Below are positions 16,424-23,517 of a DNA stretch of 49,991 bases, one piece after another. The first letter of the stretch is position 1, and each line of letters starts with the position of its first letter. The notes under the pieces were generated by a model that was given only the letters and a program-made list of their open reading frames with translations, ran no database searches and was not told where the DNA came from. Source of the stretch: Pseudomonadota bacterium (GTDB lineage: Bacteria > Desulfobacterota > Anaeroferrophillalia > Anaeroferrophillales > Anaeroferrophillaceae). The stretch is from assembly GCA_034660915.1 (NCBI GenBank), contig JAYEKE010000030.1:1-49991 (forward strand), given 5' to 3'. The position numbers were made by a program, and so were the translations under genes.

Positions 16424-16769
16424 AATAATTTCACAGTGGTTGCGGATGATAGTTAGAAGAAGAGATATTTTTCGCACCACCCTGGCTGATGACTGCGGGA
16501 ATCTTGGCTACCTGGGGTTTGCGCCGGATGCTTCTGAGTATCATGTCGTCGTGCCGGTTGATCTGAAGCTGGCCCGGGGGGTTAAGGCCCTCAATCAACC
16601 TGATGATGGCACTCCTTTTGGTGGTTATCGGGGCTGGCACTATTATGAATGCCGTCCTTATCCTCGGGAACAGGGAAACGATGGCCGCCAGCTGCAGATA
16701 GACAGCAATGCTAAGCTGCTGACCATATGGATGCGTCAATTTGGCATTGAAGTGACTATCATTGATTGA
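16407..16769 (+). CDS. Small protein of unknown function
   Basis: 120 residues; I do not recognise a family. It begins inside the end of the Tm-1-like gene (17-bp overlap), with GGAG about 12 bases upstream, so it is probably translated by coupling. It contains short conserved-looking pieces (TLADDCGNLGYLGFAP, GGYRGWHYYECRPYPREQ) and ends in a hydrophobic strand (LLTIWMRQFGIEVTIID). There is no signal peptide or membrane segment. The start could instead be the ATG of MIVRRR at 16446. It lies between the Tm-1-like gene and a palindromic repeat, and is likely the last gene of that transcript. Confidence 0.6.
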   Translation: MSYLNEIISQWLRMIVRRRDIFRTTLADDCGNLGYLGFAPDASEYHVVVPVDLKLARGVKALNQPDDGTPFGGYRGWHYYECRPYPREQGNDGRQLQIDSNAKLLTIWMRQFGIEVTIID

Positions 16770-16816
16770 TAAAATAGTAACGATCTGAATGTAGGATTTT
16801 ATTGTTTTTGGCTTAC

Positions 16817-16959
16817 AGGCTGTCTTGAAAAATTAGAATTTTTGTTTGAGTACCAGGCAGGCGAAAATTATAACCGCAGGAATATATTTAATATTTTGAG
16901 GATTATAATTTTTGCCTAACGCAGTAATCGAGCAAAAAGGCCATTTTTCAAGGTAGCCT
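16817..16959 (+). repeat. Nested palindromic repeat with inverted ends (143 bp)
   Basis: The outer arms, 17 nt at 16817-16833 and 16943-16959, match at 15 positions (AGGCT..CTTGAAAAAT). The inner arms, 15 nt at 16859-16873 and 16903-16917, match at 14. It occupies most of the gap between the small unknown gene and the molybdenum enzyme genes and ends 20 bp before the next start. It looks like a non-autonomous mobile palindrome of a different family from the 215-bp element. Confidence 0.7.
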
Positions 16960-16979
16960 ACAATGTTTGGAGGCACATA

Positions 16980-17849
16980 ATGCTGTTACCCAAGTTTGAT
17001 TATCACGCGCCTGCCAACCTGGAGGAAGCCTGTCAGATTATGGCCCACTATGGAGACCAGGCGCAGCTGCTGGCCGGTGGGACGGATTTGCTGATTGCTC
17101 TGCAGAAGAATCAGGTTTCTCCCTCACAGGTGGTTGCCCTTGATCGGGTTGAAGAGCTTAAAGGAATGGGGGTTGATGATGACGGCCTTTATCTGGGGGC
17201 TCGAACCACGGCTGCGGAGATTATGGATTGTGATTTTGGCCCAGGGGGGGACGCCTTGTCTCAGGCAGCTTCCCAAGTTGGTTCACCGTTGATTCGCAAC
17301 CTGGCCACCGTGGGTGGTAATCTGGCGACGGCAATGCCAGCTGCCGATATGGTCCCGCCGTTGTTGGTTTTGCAGGCCAGCTTGATTCTGCAACGCTATG
17401 GAGATCAGCGGGAAGTTGAACTGAAAGATTTTTTTGTTTGTCCCGGAGAACAGGTCATGTTGCCGGAAGAGGTCATGAGTGTGATTTATCTTCCCCGATT
17501 GCCGGAAGCCACGGGAAGCGCTTTTGAAAAACTGGGGGTTCGCAAAGCCCTTGAGCGCTCCATCGTCAGTGTTGCTGCAGTTATTTCACTGGCGGATGAT
17601 AACCGCACAGTGGTTCATGCCAGAATAGCGCTGGGAGCCGTGGCACCGACGCCGATGCTGGCGACAGAAGCTGCCGCGAGTTTGATTGGTAAAAAAGCAG
17701 TCGCGAAGAACTTTACCGCCGCAGCTAAGATTGCCGCCCAGGAAGCCCGGCCGCGCGGTCTGCGAACTTCCGCGGTTTACAGCCGCCTGATGGTGGAGAC
17801 CCTGGCTGTCCGCGCTTTAACTAAGGCTTTTGAAGCTGCAAGGAAATAA
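16980..17849 (+). CDS. FAD-binding subunit of a molybdenum hydroxylase/4-hydroxybenzoyl-CoA reductase-type enzyme
   Basis: 289 residues, start at an ATG with GGAGG nine bases upstream. The xanthine-oxidase-type FAD domain is clear: LLAGGTDLLIALQ near 35-47, then ATVGGNLATAMPAAD, and a CO-dehydrogenase flavoprotein C-terminal domain (FEKLGVRKALERSIVSVAAVISL). The subunit passes electrons between the [2Fe-2S] subunit and an external carrier. True 4-hydroxybenzoyl-CoA reductase beta has a cysteine-rich insertion after VGGNL that binds a [4Fe-4S] cluster. Here the chain runs straight on without it, so the subunit is of the ordinary hydroxylase type. First gene of a three-subunit operon, 16 bp before the next start. 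Confidence 0.88.
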   Translation: MLLPKFDYHAPANLEEACQIMAHYGDQAQLLAGGTDLLIALQKNQVSPSQVVALDRVEELKGMGVDDDGLYLGARTTAAEIMDCDFGPGGDALSQAASQVGSPLIRNLATVGGNLATAMPAADMVPPLLVLQASLILQRYGDQREVELKDFFVCPGEQVMLPEEVMSVIYLPRLPEATGSAFEKLGVRKALERSIVSVAAVISLADDNRTVVHARIALGAVAPTPMLATEAAASLIGKKAVAKNFTAAAKIAAQEARPRGLRTSAVYSRLMVETLAVRALTKAFEAARK

Positions 17850-17865
17850 AGGAGAAGATAAAACT

Positions 17866-18378
17866 ATGAAGAAATGTCATATAACTTTTCAGCTTAACGG
17901 TATGACCACGGAAGTTCTGGTCAATCCTAACCAGACTCTGGTACGGATGCTGCGCGAAGATCTGGGTCTGACCGGGACCAAATATGGCTGCGGTGAAGGT
18001 GACTGCGGTTCCTGTACGGTACTGTTTGATGGTGAGCCGGTAAATTCCTGCCTGGTGTTGGCAGCCCAGGTTGACGGTCACCGGGTAACAACTATTGAAG
18101 GCGTGGCTGATGGAGATAAGCTTCATCCCCTGCAGACCTCATTTATTGAAAAAGGAGCCATTCAATGCGGTTTCTGTACCCCGGGAATGATTCTGTCGGC
18201 TAAAGCCCTGCTTGAAAAGCAGCCGGATCCCAGCGAACTTGAGGTCCGCACTGCGATTTCAGGAAATCTCTGCCGCTGTACCGGTTACCAGAAAATTGTC
18301 GAGGCAATTATGGCAACCGGGAAATCAGCCTGTGGGTGTTCTACAACTGATGAAAAAAAGTGTTGTGGGGAGGATTGA
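17866..18378 (+). CDS. [2Fe-2S] subunit of the molybdenum hydroxylase/reductase
   Basis: 170 residues from the ATG at 17866 (AAGGAGAAG upstream). The N-terminal plant-type [2Fe-2S] motif is CGEGDCGSCTV plus a downstream Cys (VNSCLV), and the C-terminal four-helix domain has IQCGFCTPGMILSAKALL and GNLCRCTGYQKIVEAI. Both clusters are those of the xanthine oxidase/4-hydroxybenzoyl-CoA reductase family and carry electrons between the molybdenum and FAD subunits. An unusual feature is a tail of about 17 residues with four extra cysteines (ACGC...KKCCGED) after the normal end. The next gene begins 2 bp after the stop. Confidence 0.92.
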   Translation: MKKCHITFQLNGMTTEVLVNPNQTLVRMLREDLGLTGTKYGCGEGDCGSCTVLFDGEPVNSCLVLAAQVDGHRVTTIEGVADGDKLHPLQTSFIEKGAIQCGFCTPGMILSAKALLEKQPDPSELEVRTAISGNLCRCTGYQKIVEAIMATGKSACGCSTTDEKKCCGED

Positions 18379-18380
18379 TA

Positions 18381-20744
18381 ATGAAGAAGAAACAATTTGA
18401 GGTTATAAACAGTCGGGCTCCCCGGGTTGATGCGGCGATTAAAGTCACGGGTCAGGCGCAATATGCCGATGATTTGCAGCGCTCCGGACAACTTTATGGA
18501 GCGATTTTACAAAGTCCATTGGCCCATGCTCGAATTCTTAATATTGATACCAGCCGGGCGCTGCGTTTGCCCGGGGTGAAAGCGGTTATTACCGCTGAAG
18601 ATGTTGGTTTAACAAAATATGGTGTTTCTCCGGCCCGTTATGACGAAACCTTGTTTGCCCACGACCGGGTCCGCTACGTCGGGGATGAGATCGCCGCGGT
18701 GGCCGCAGTTGATGCCGCCACGGCTCAGGAGGCGCTGAAACTCATCAAGGTTGAATATGAGGAATTACCGCTTGTCTTAACCCTTGAAGAGGCACTGGCT
18801 GAGGGTGCCCCACAGTTGCACGATGATTATCCCGGCAATATCAGCGCCGAGGTGCACCAGGAATTCGGTGATGTTGCCGCCGCTTTCAAAGAATGTGATT
18901 TCATTCATACGCATAGGTTGGTCAATAAACGTCAGGACGGTGGTTTTATCGAGCCCCACGCCTGCATTGCCGAATATGATCATGCCGGTAGGTTGACTCT
19001 TTACACCTCAACTCAGGTTTCCCATTATGTCCAGCGAACCGTAGCTATGGTGACGGGTATTCCCATTGGCCGGGTGCGGGTCGTCCGCCCCTGTGTTGGT
19101 GGTGGATTCGGTCCCAAATGCGAAGCTACACCTCTGGAGATGAGCGCCTGTTTCCTGGCGATCAAGACCGGCCGGCCGGTGAAGGTAACCTATTCCCGGG
19201 AGCAGGTTTTTCTCCATTCCCGGGCCCGGCATCAGTTTTTTCATGAAATGACCACCGGGGTTAAAAAAGACGGGACGATTATGGCTTTGGCTCATGCCTG
19301 TAAGCTTGACGGCGGCGCTTATACTTCGTTTGGTATTGCGACGGTTTACTATGCCGGCTCGTTGCTGGGGGCTCCCTATCGGCTGCCGAATATGAAATAT
19401 GACGGTTTCCGCGTTTGCACTAATAAACCGGCTTGCGGCGCTCAACGCGGCCATGGCGGAGTGGCGGCACGGGCTTGTTTTGAACAGCAGCTGGATATTA
19501 TCGCCGAAGAGCTCAAGATCGATCCCGTTGAATTGAGAATGATGAATCTGATGGAGACCGGAGATGCCACTTGCAACGACCTCAACATGTCTTCCCTGGG
19601 AATGAAAGAATGTGTTGAGGCAGTTAAAAAAGGCTCCGGCTGGGAAAAGAAAAAAGGGAAACTGCCGGCCGGTAAAGGAATTGGCATGGCCTGTGGTTTC
19701 TTTGTTTCCGGGGCCGGTTATCCGATTTATCGTTCTGATACCTTTCATTCAACCGCGGAGATCAAGGTTGCCGAAGACGGAGGTACGGTTATTGTGCGCA
19801 GCGGCATCGCCGAGATTGGCCAGGGGGCTGATACCATGGTGGCCATGATTGCCGCTGAAACTCTTGGTATTCCACTCGCCGATGTCAGGGTTGATTCCGG
19901 CGATACCGACTATTCAGTTGATCTTGGGGCCTACTCTTCAAGACAGACCCTGATGTCAGGCCACGCGACCAAGGACGCGGCGGAAAACGTCAAGGTACAG
20001 ATCCTTGAGGTCGTAGCCGATAAATTAAGTGTAGATGTGAAAAATCTGGATATTAAAGGTGGTTTTATTAAGGTTAAAGGTCGGAAAAGAGTCGATATCA
20101 AGCCATTCCGGGACTATTATCGCAAAGAACATCGAGGTTGGTCCAACCTGCCTGAAGGTGAAGAGTTGACTTTTACCGAAGCGGCCCGCATGGCTTTTTT
20201 GGAAAAAGGTACCATTGTCGGCACTGGAAAATATAAACCGCCGATCCTGGGAGGTAAATTCAAGGGTGCGGCAGTTGGTACCTCGCCGGCCTACGGTGGT
20301 TCATCCCAGGTTGTTGAAGTTTCGGTTGATCGTGCTACCGGCAAAATAACCGTTGATGCCATGACTGATGCTCACGATTGTGGCCTGGCCATCAACAAGA
20401 CGATGGTTGAAGGACAGATGCAGGGTTCCTTAAGTATGGGTTTGGGTGAGACCCTGTTTGAAGAGGTGAAGTTTGATCAAAAGGGCAGATTGATGACTCC
20501 TTCCCTGGGTGAATATCGTCTTGCCACCGCCTTGGACATGCCCAACATCAATACCCTGGTGGTTGAAAGCGGAGAGCCCAATGGTCCCTACGGGGCCAAA
20601 GAGGTGGGTGAAGGAGCTATCATGCCAACCATCCCTGCTATTCTTAATGCGGTCTATGATGCCACCGGCGCCCGCATTACGGAATTACCCCTGACCCCGG
20701 AACGAGTGCTGCTGGCTTTGAAGGAAGCCCGGGAGAACAGTTAA
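18381..20744 (+). CDS. Molybdopterin-binding catalytic subunit (4-hydroxybenzoyl-CoA reductase/xanthine dehydrogenase family)
   Basis: 787 residues from the ATG at 18381 (GGGGAGG upstream). Family blocks are in order: RVDAAIKVTGQAQYADDL, the substrate domain with VRYVGDEIAAVAAVDAATAQEA, VVRPCVGGGFGPK, NKPACGAQRGHGGVAARACFEQQLD, SGIAEIGQGADTMVAMIAAETLG and the active-site GPYGAKEVGEGA with the catalytic Glu. It resembles the annotated 4-hydroxybenzoyl-CoA reductase alpha subunits, which remove a phenolic hydroxyl, but the same fold hydroxylates purines and N-heterocycles. Pathway context (ligase, UbiD) favours dehydroxylation of a hydroxybenzoyl-CoA. The missing [4Fe-4S] loop in its FAD partner argues for caution. 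Confidence 0.88.
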   Translation: MKKKQFEVINSRAPRVDAAIKVTGQAQYADDLQRSGQLYGAILQSPLAHARILNIDTSRALRLPGVKAVITAEDVGLTKYGVSPARYDETLFAHDRVRYVGDEIAAVAAVDAATAQEALKLIKVEYEELPLVLTLEEALAEGAPQLHDDYPGNISAEVHQEFGDVAAAFKECDFIHTHRLVNKRQDGGFIEPHACIAEYDHAGRLTLYTSTQVSHYVQRTVAMVTGIPIGRVRVVRPCVGGGFGPKCEATPLEMSACFLAIKTGRPVKVTYSREQVFLHSRARHQFFHEMTTGVKKDGTIMALAHACKLDGGAYTSFGIATVYYAGSLLGAPYRLPNMKYDGFRVCTNKPACGAQRGHGGVAARACFEQQLDIIAEELKIDPVELRMMNLMETGDATCNDLNMSSLGMKECVEAVKKGSGWEKKKGKLPAGKGIGMACGFFVSGAGYPIYRSDTFHSTAEIKVAEDGGTVIVRSGIAEIGQGADTMVAMIAAETLGIPLADVRVDSGDTDYSVDLGAYSSRQTLMSGHATKDAAENVKVQILEVVADKLSVDVKNLDIKGGFIKVKGRKRVDIKPFRDYYRKEHRGWSNLPEGEELTFTEAARMAFLEKGTIVGTGKYKPPILGGKFKGAAVGTSPAYGGSSQVVEVSVDRATGKITVDAMTDAHDCGLAINKTMVEGQMQGSLSMGLGETLFEEVKFDQKGRLMTPSLGEYRLATALDMPNINTLVVESGEPNGPYGAKEVGEGAIMPTIPAILNAVYDATGARITELPLTPERVLLALKEARENS

Positions 20745-20746
20745 TA

Positions 20747-21349
20747 GTGGATGAGAATGCGGGAAAAAGTGGTCTGGATTATTATCAGTCGGTAAAAGAG
20801 TTTGTTGAAACCTCATTTGCCGTGGTTGATAACCAGTTGGTTCCCCTTCACCTTGAAAGAACCGTGAATTGGTTGCTGGAGTTGTATCCAGAGGCTGACG
20901 AAGCACTGCTCATTGCCGGGATTTCCCATGACATCGAGCGGGCTTTTCGCGAGGAGAAGGTGTACCGGAAGATGTTTAATTCCGATAGTGGTTTTCTGGA
21001 TAGTTCTTTTCTTGATTACCATCAGCAGCGCAGTGCGAAAATCATCTTTGATTTTCTCCAAAGCCTTAATTGTCCAACAGCAATGAGCAAAAAAGTATTT
21101 CACCTGGTGTCCCATCATGAAACCGGAGGTGATTTTGAAACTGATCTGTTGAAAGATGCCGACAGCCTTAGCTTCTTTCAGACCAACGTCGATCTTTTTG
21201 TCACGATCAAGGTCAAGGAATCGAGTGTAGATAAAGTCAAAAATAAATTTATCTGGATGTTTGAACGTATCTCCACGCTGAAGGCCAAAGATATCTGCAG
21301 CTCTTTTTACCAGGATGCCATGGCCCGGTTAGCCAGGCTCGAAAACTGA
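20747..21349 (+). CDS. HD-superfamily protein of unknown substrate
   Basis: 200 residues, GTG start at 20747, 2 bp after the molybdenum subunit, with GGGAGAA upstream. The metal-binding HD pattern is visible: His in LHLERT, His-Asp in IAGISHDIERAF, His-His in LVSHHETGGD and Asp in LLKDADSLSFF. This arrangement suits a metal-dependent phosphohydrolase. Helices follow to the C-terminus, with no fused domain. It resembles DUF4202-like HD proteins only loosely. Tight linkage to the molybdenum enzyme suggests a maturation, nucleotide or regulatory role, but the sequence does not tell which. Confidence 0.72.
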   Translation: MDENAGKSGLDYYQSVKEFVETSFAVVDNQLVPLHLERTVNWLLELYPEADEALLIAGISHDIERAFREEKVYRKMFNSDSGFLDSSFLDYHQQRSAKIIFDFLQSLNCPTAMSKKVFHLVSHHETGGDFETDLLKDADSLSFFQTNVDLFVTIKVKESSVDKVKNKFIWMFERISTLKAKDICSSFYQDAMARLARLEN

Positions 21350-21358
21350 TTTAAAACA

Positions 21359-22030
21359 ATGAATATTGCGATATTTGATTTTGAGGGCACGCTGGTTGAC
21401 TTTCAGTGGCAGCTCAAGGCCGCCATGGAGGAAGTCTATCCGCTCATTGAAGAGTGTATATCCTCATGTGATCTTGATCGGGAGATTGTTGTCAGGGCTG
21501 ATTACTGCCGACTCTATAATTATCTGCAGAAAAACATCTCAAATGTTGACCTGCTTAAAAAAATCACAAATCACATTGACACGGTTTTTGATTTTTATGA
21601 TGCTGACGCAGCCCGGCGCTGGAGCCTTTATTCTGAAGTTCCATGGCTGCTCTCGACGCTTAAAAAAGCTGGTTGGGGTCTGGCGCTGGACTCAAATGTC
21701 GGGCGCCGGTCTCTCGACGCCATGCTGGATAAATTTTGCTTGGGAAGTTACTTTGATCTGACAGTCAGTCGCAACGATGTTGCTATGCTCAAACCGGAGA
21801 TTGAAGGGGTTAATCTCATAAAGGCTTATTGCCGGGAAACATCTTTCGTTGTTGAGCAGATTTTTATGGTGGGTGACAGCGTTACCGATATTGAAACGGC
21901 CCGCAACGCTGGTATTAAGGTGGTTAGCTTGGTGAATGGTGAAGATAAGACAGAACGTCTGCGGTTGCACAAACCAGATTACTTGATTGAAAATCTGGCA
22001 GAACTCAAAACCATCTTTTCCTTACATTAA
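21359..22030 (+). CDS. HAD-superfamily hydrolase with an altered first motif
   Basis: 223 residues. HAD motifs are readable: motif I FDFEGTLVD (Asp7, Glu9), motif II LDSNVG, motif III Lys in MLKPEIEG and motif IV VGDSVTDIETARNAG. A helical cap lies between motifs I and II. The second aspartate of the usual DxDGT, the general acid/base, is replaced by glutamate, so activity may be reduced or changed. It follows the HD gene by 9 bp and its last 9 bp overlap the convergent riboflavin-kinase/HAD gene. HAD proteins also occur as a subunit of phenylphosphate carboxylase, so a link to the aromatic pathway is possible but unproven. Confidence 0.8.
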   Translation: MNIAIFDFEGTLVDFQWQLKAAMEEVYPLIEECISSCDLDREIVVRADYCRLYNYLQKNISNVDLLKKITNHIDTVFDFYDADAARRWSLYSEVPWLLSTLKKAGWGLALDSNVGRRSLDAMLDKFCLGSYFDLTVSRNDVAMLKPEIEGVNLIKAYCRETSFVVEQIFMVGDSVTDIETARNAGIKVVSLVNGEDKTERLRLHKPDYLIENLAELKTIFSLH

Positions 22031-23131
22031 AATGACTTCCGGCAGATTCTCCAGGCTGTTAATGATGGCATCCGGATCTTCTTCTGCCAGCATTTCATGA
22101 TTGTCAAAGCCGCTTAAAACCCCGATGGTTCTGGTCTCTGCCGCTTTGCCGGCTCTGATATCTATCTGCGTATCGCCCACATAAACACATCTTTCCGTTT
22201 TCGTTGCCAGTCGCTTACTGCATTCAATCAGCGGGTCTGCTGCCGGTTTTTTTCTGGCGGTATCATCCGCGGTCAGGATTTCCTGCAGCAAATGGATTAT
22301 TCCCGCTTCTTCCAACGGTTTTAACTTCGCATGCATGTTTTGCCGGGGCGTTGAAGTAACTACGGCTATTTTGAAACCTTTTGCTGATATGTGTTGCAGG
22401 ATTTCTTTTGCCCCTGGCAGCAGTTGTACCTGGCCGTTGAACATCTCGGGAGCAAGCTGCTTGGCAATAATCCAGGCTTCATCTTTCAATTGCGAATGAT
22501 CGTCAAACATTGAGGCCGGAAAAAGTTTTTCCCAGAGAAAGGTGCCATCCCGGCTGGCTTTTTGTATCTGCTTGGTGCAAACTTTGGGAAGTTCCAGTTT
22601 ATCGAGTACCGCATGGACAATCCGGTGATAAATTTTGACGGAATCAATAATGGTACCGTCAAGGTCGAGCATGATTGCTTCGACTATCAATTTTTTACCG
22701 GCTTTAGACCGGAGTTTCCGGCAGGCATCCGTCCCGTTGTTAATGGTGACTGAAACCAGGTCGCCATCATTTTTTCCCAGAGCTTTATGAACTGCTACCG
22801 GAGCCAGGATCTCAAGGATGTTCCGGCTATGAATCCTAGTCTCTTTAGCCGGAAATAGAACCGCTGCCGGTATTCCTTCCAGGTTCGCTGGTACAATCCG
22901 GGATGAGCAAAATTTCGGATCTGGAGACTTAAGTTCAACTACTGCACTGCTCAAAGAAGGTTCGATACTGGTGATGCCTTGGGGAGATATATCTATATTC
23001 AGGGTTCCGGGAAAGGGGACAAACCCGAGTTTTTCAGCACACTGGGCCATGACCCAGTCGAGTTGGGTGAAAAATGCAGCCTTTCCAGTGCCGGTGACAA
23101 TTTTACCCGTAAAAGTGTGTTCGCATTTCAT
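22022..23131 (-). CDS. Fusion of an archaeal-type CTP-dependent riboflavin kinase domain (DUF120) with a HAD phosphatase
   Basis: 369 residues in two domains. Residues 1 to about 135 fit the DUF120 riboflavin kinase: GKIVTGTGKAAFFTQ, then LGFVPFPGTLNIDI at 35-48 and LGKNDGDLVSVTI at 118-130. Residues 150-369 are a complete HAD phosphatase: MLDLDGTIIDS with Asp156 and Asp158, VVTST at 257-261, KKPAADP at 294-300 and VYVGDTQIDIRAG at 317-328. DUF120 enzymes make FMN from riboflavin with CTP; the HAD half would hydrolyse a phosphate ester such as FMN or a riboflavin precursor phosphate. It is the last gene of the heme/fabH transcript and has no clear ribosome site. Function is inferred from the domains only. 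Confidence 0.78.
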   Translation of the reverse strand: MKCEHTFTGKIVTGTGKAAFFTQLDWVMAQCAEKLGFVPFPGTLNIDISPQGITSIEPSLSSAVVELKSPDPKFCSSRIVPANLEGIPAAVLFPAKETRIHSRNILEILAPVAVHKALGKNDGDLVSVTINNGTDACRKLRSKAGKKLIVEAIMLDLDGTIIDSVKIYHRIVHAVLDKLELPKVCTKQIQKASRDGTFLWEKLFPASMFDDHSQLKDEAWIIAKQLAPEMFNGQVQLLPGAKEILQHISAKGFKIAVVTSTPRQNMHAKLKPLEEAGIIHLLQEILTADDTARKKPAADPLIECSKRLATKTERCVYVGDTQIDIRAGKAAETRTIGVLSGFDNHEMLAEEDPDAIINSLENLPEVILM

Positions 23132-23170
23132 CTGAAATATCAGGGCTTTCTTTTTGAAAATTTTACGAAT

Positions 23171-23506
23171 TTAATCTTGAAACCATTTTTTCTTATTAAA
23201 ATCGTCAGCTGATATCGGCAGATTACCTTCTCCCTTGACCATTGACTTAAGCTTTAAGACAAGTTTGTGATCCTCACCCAAAGCAGCTTTTAACGAGTGG
23301 ATAGCCCTCCTGACCGTCTGGTCCAGAAAATCCTGGAAATCTTGTAGTACTTCAGTCGGTAGATTGTTGTATGCCTGGCAGATATTATCTGTCCAGACGG
23401 AAAGGGCCAACAGATCGAGATCTTCGACACCGCTTTTTTTATAGACATAGCCCTCGAGGGATCCGACCGAGGCGGCAAACTGATAAATTGTAGCATAGAT
23501 AGACAT
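23171..23506 (-). CDS. Small helical protein of unknown function
   Basis: 111 residues from the ATG at 23506, which has AGAGGAAAAA just upstream; a longer in-frame start overlapping the fabH stop is less likely. I do not recognise a family. The protein is rich in predicted helices (LDLLALSVWTDNICQAY, LQDFQDFLDQTVRRAIHSLKAAL) and has no signal peptide or cysteine motif. It starts 11 bp after fabH on the same strand, so it is co-transcribed with the heme and fatty-acid genes. The tail (ISADDFNKKKWFQD) is charged. Confidence 0.65.
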   Translation of the reverse strand: MSIYATIYQFAASVGSLEGYVYKKSGVEDLDLLALSVWTDNICQAYNNLPTEVLQDFQDFLDQTVRRAIHSLKAALGEDHKLVLKLKSMVKGEGNLPISADDFNKKKWFQD

Positions 23507-23517
23507 TGTTTTTCCTC

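Noticed and set aside
16980-20744. Calling the three-subunit molybdenum enzyme hcrBCA outright
   Set aside because: The FAD subunit shows no [4Fe-4S] insertion that defines 4-hydroxybenzoyl-CoA reductase, so only a family-level name is justified.
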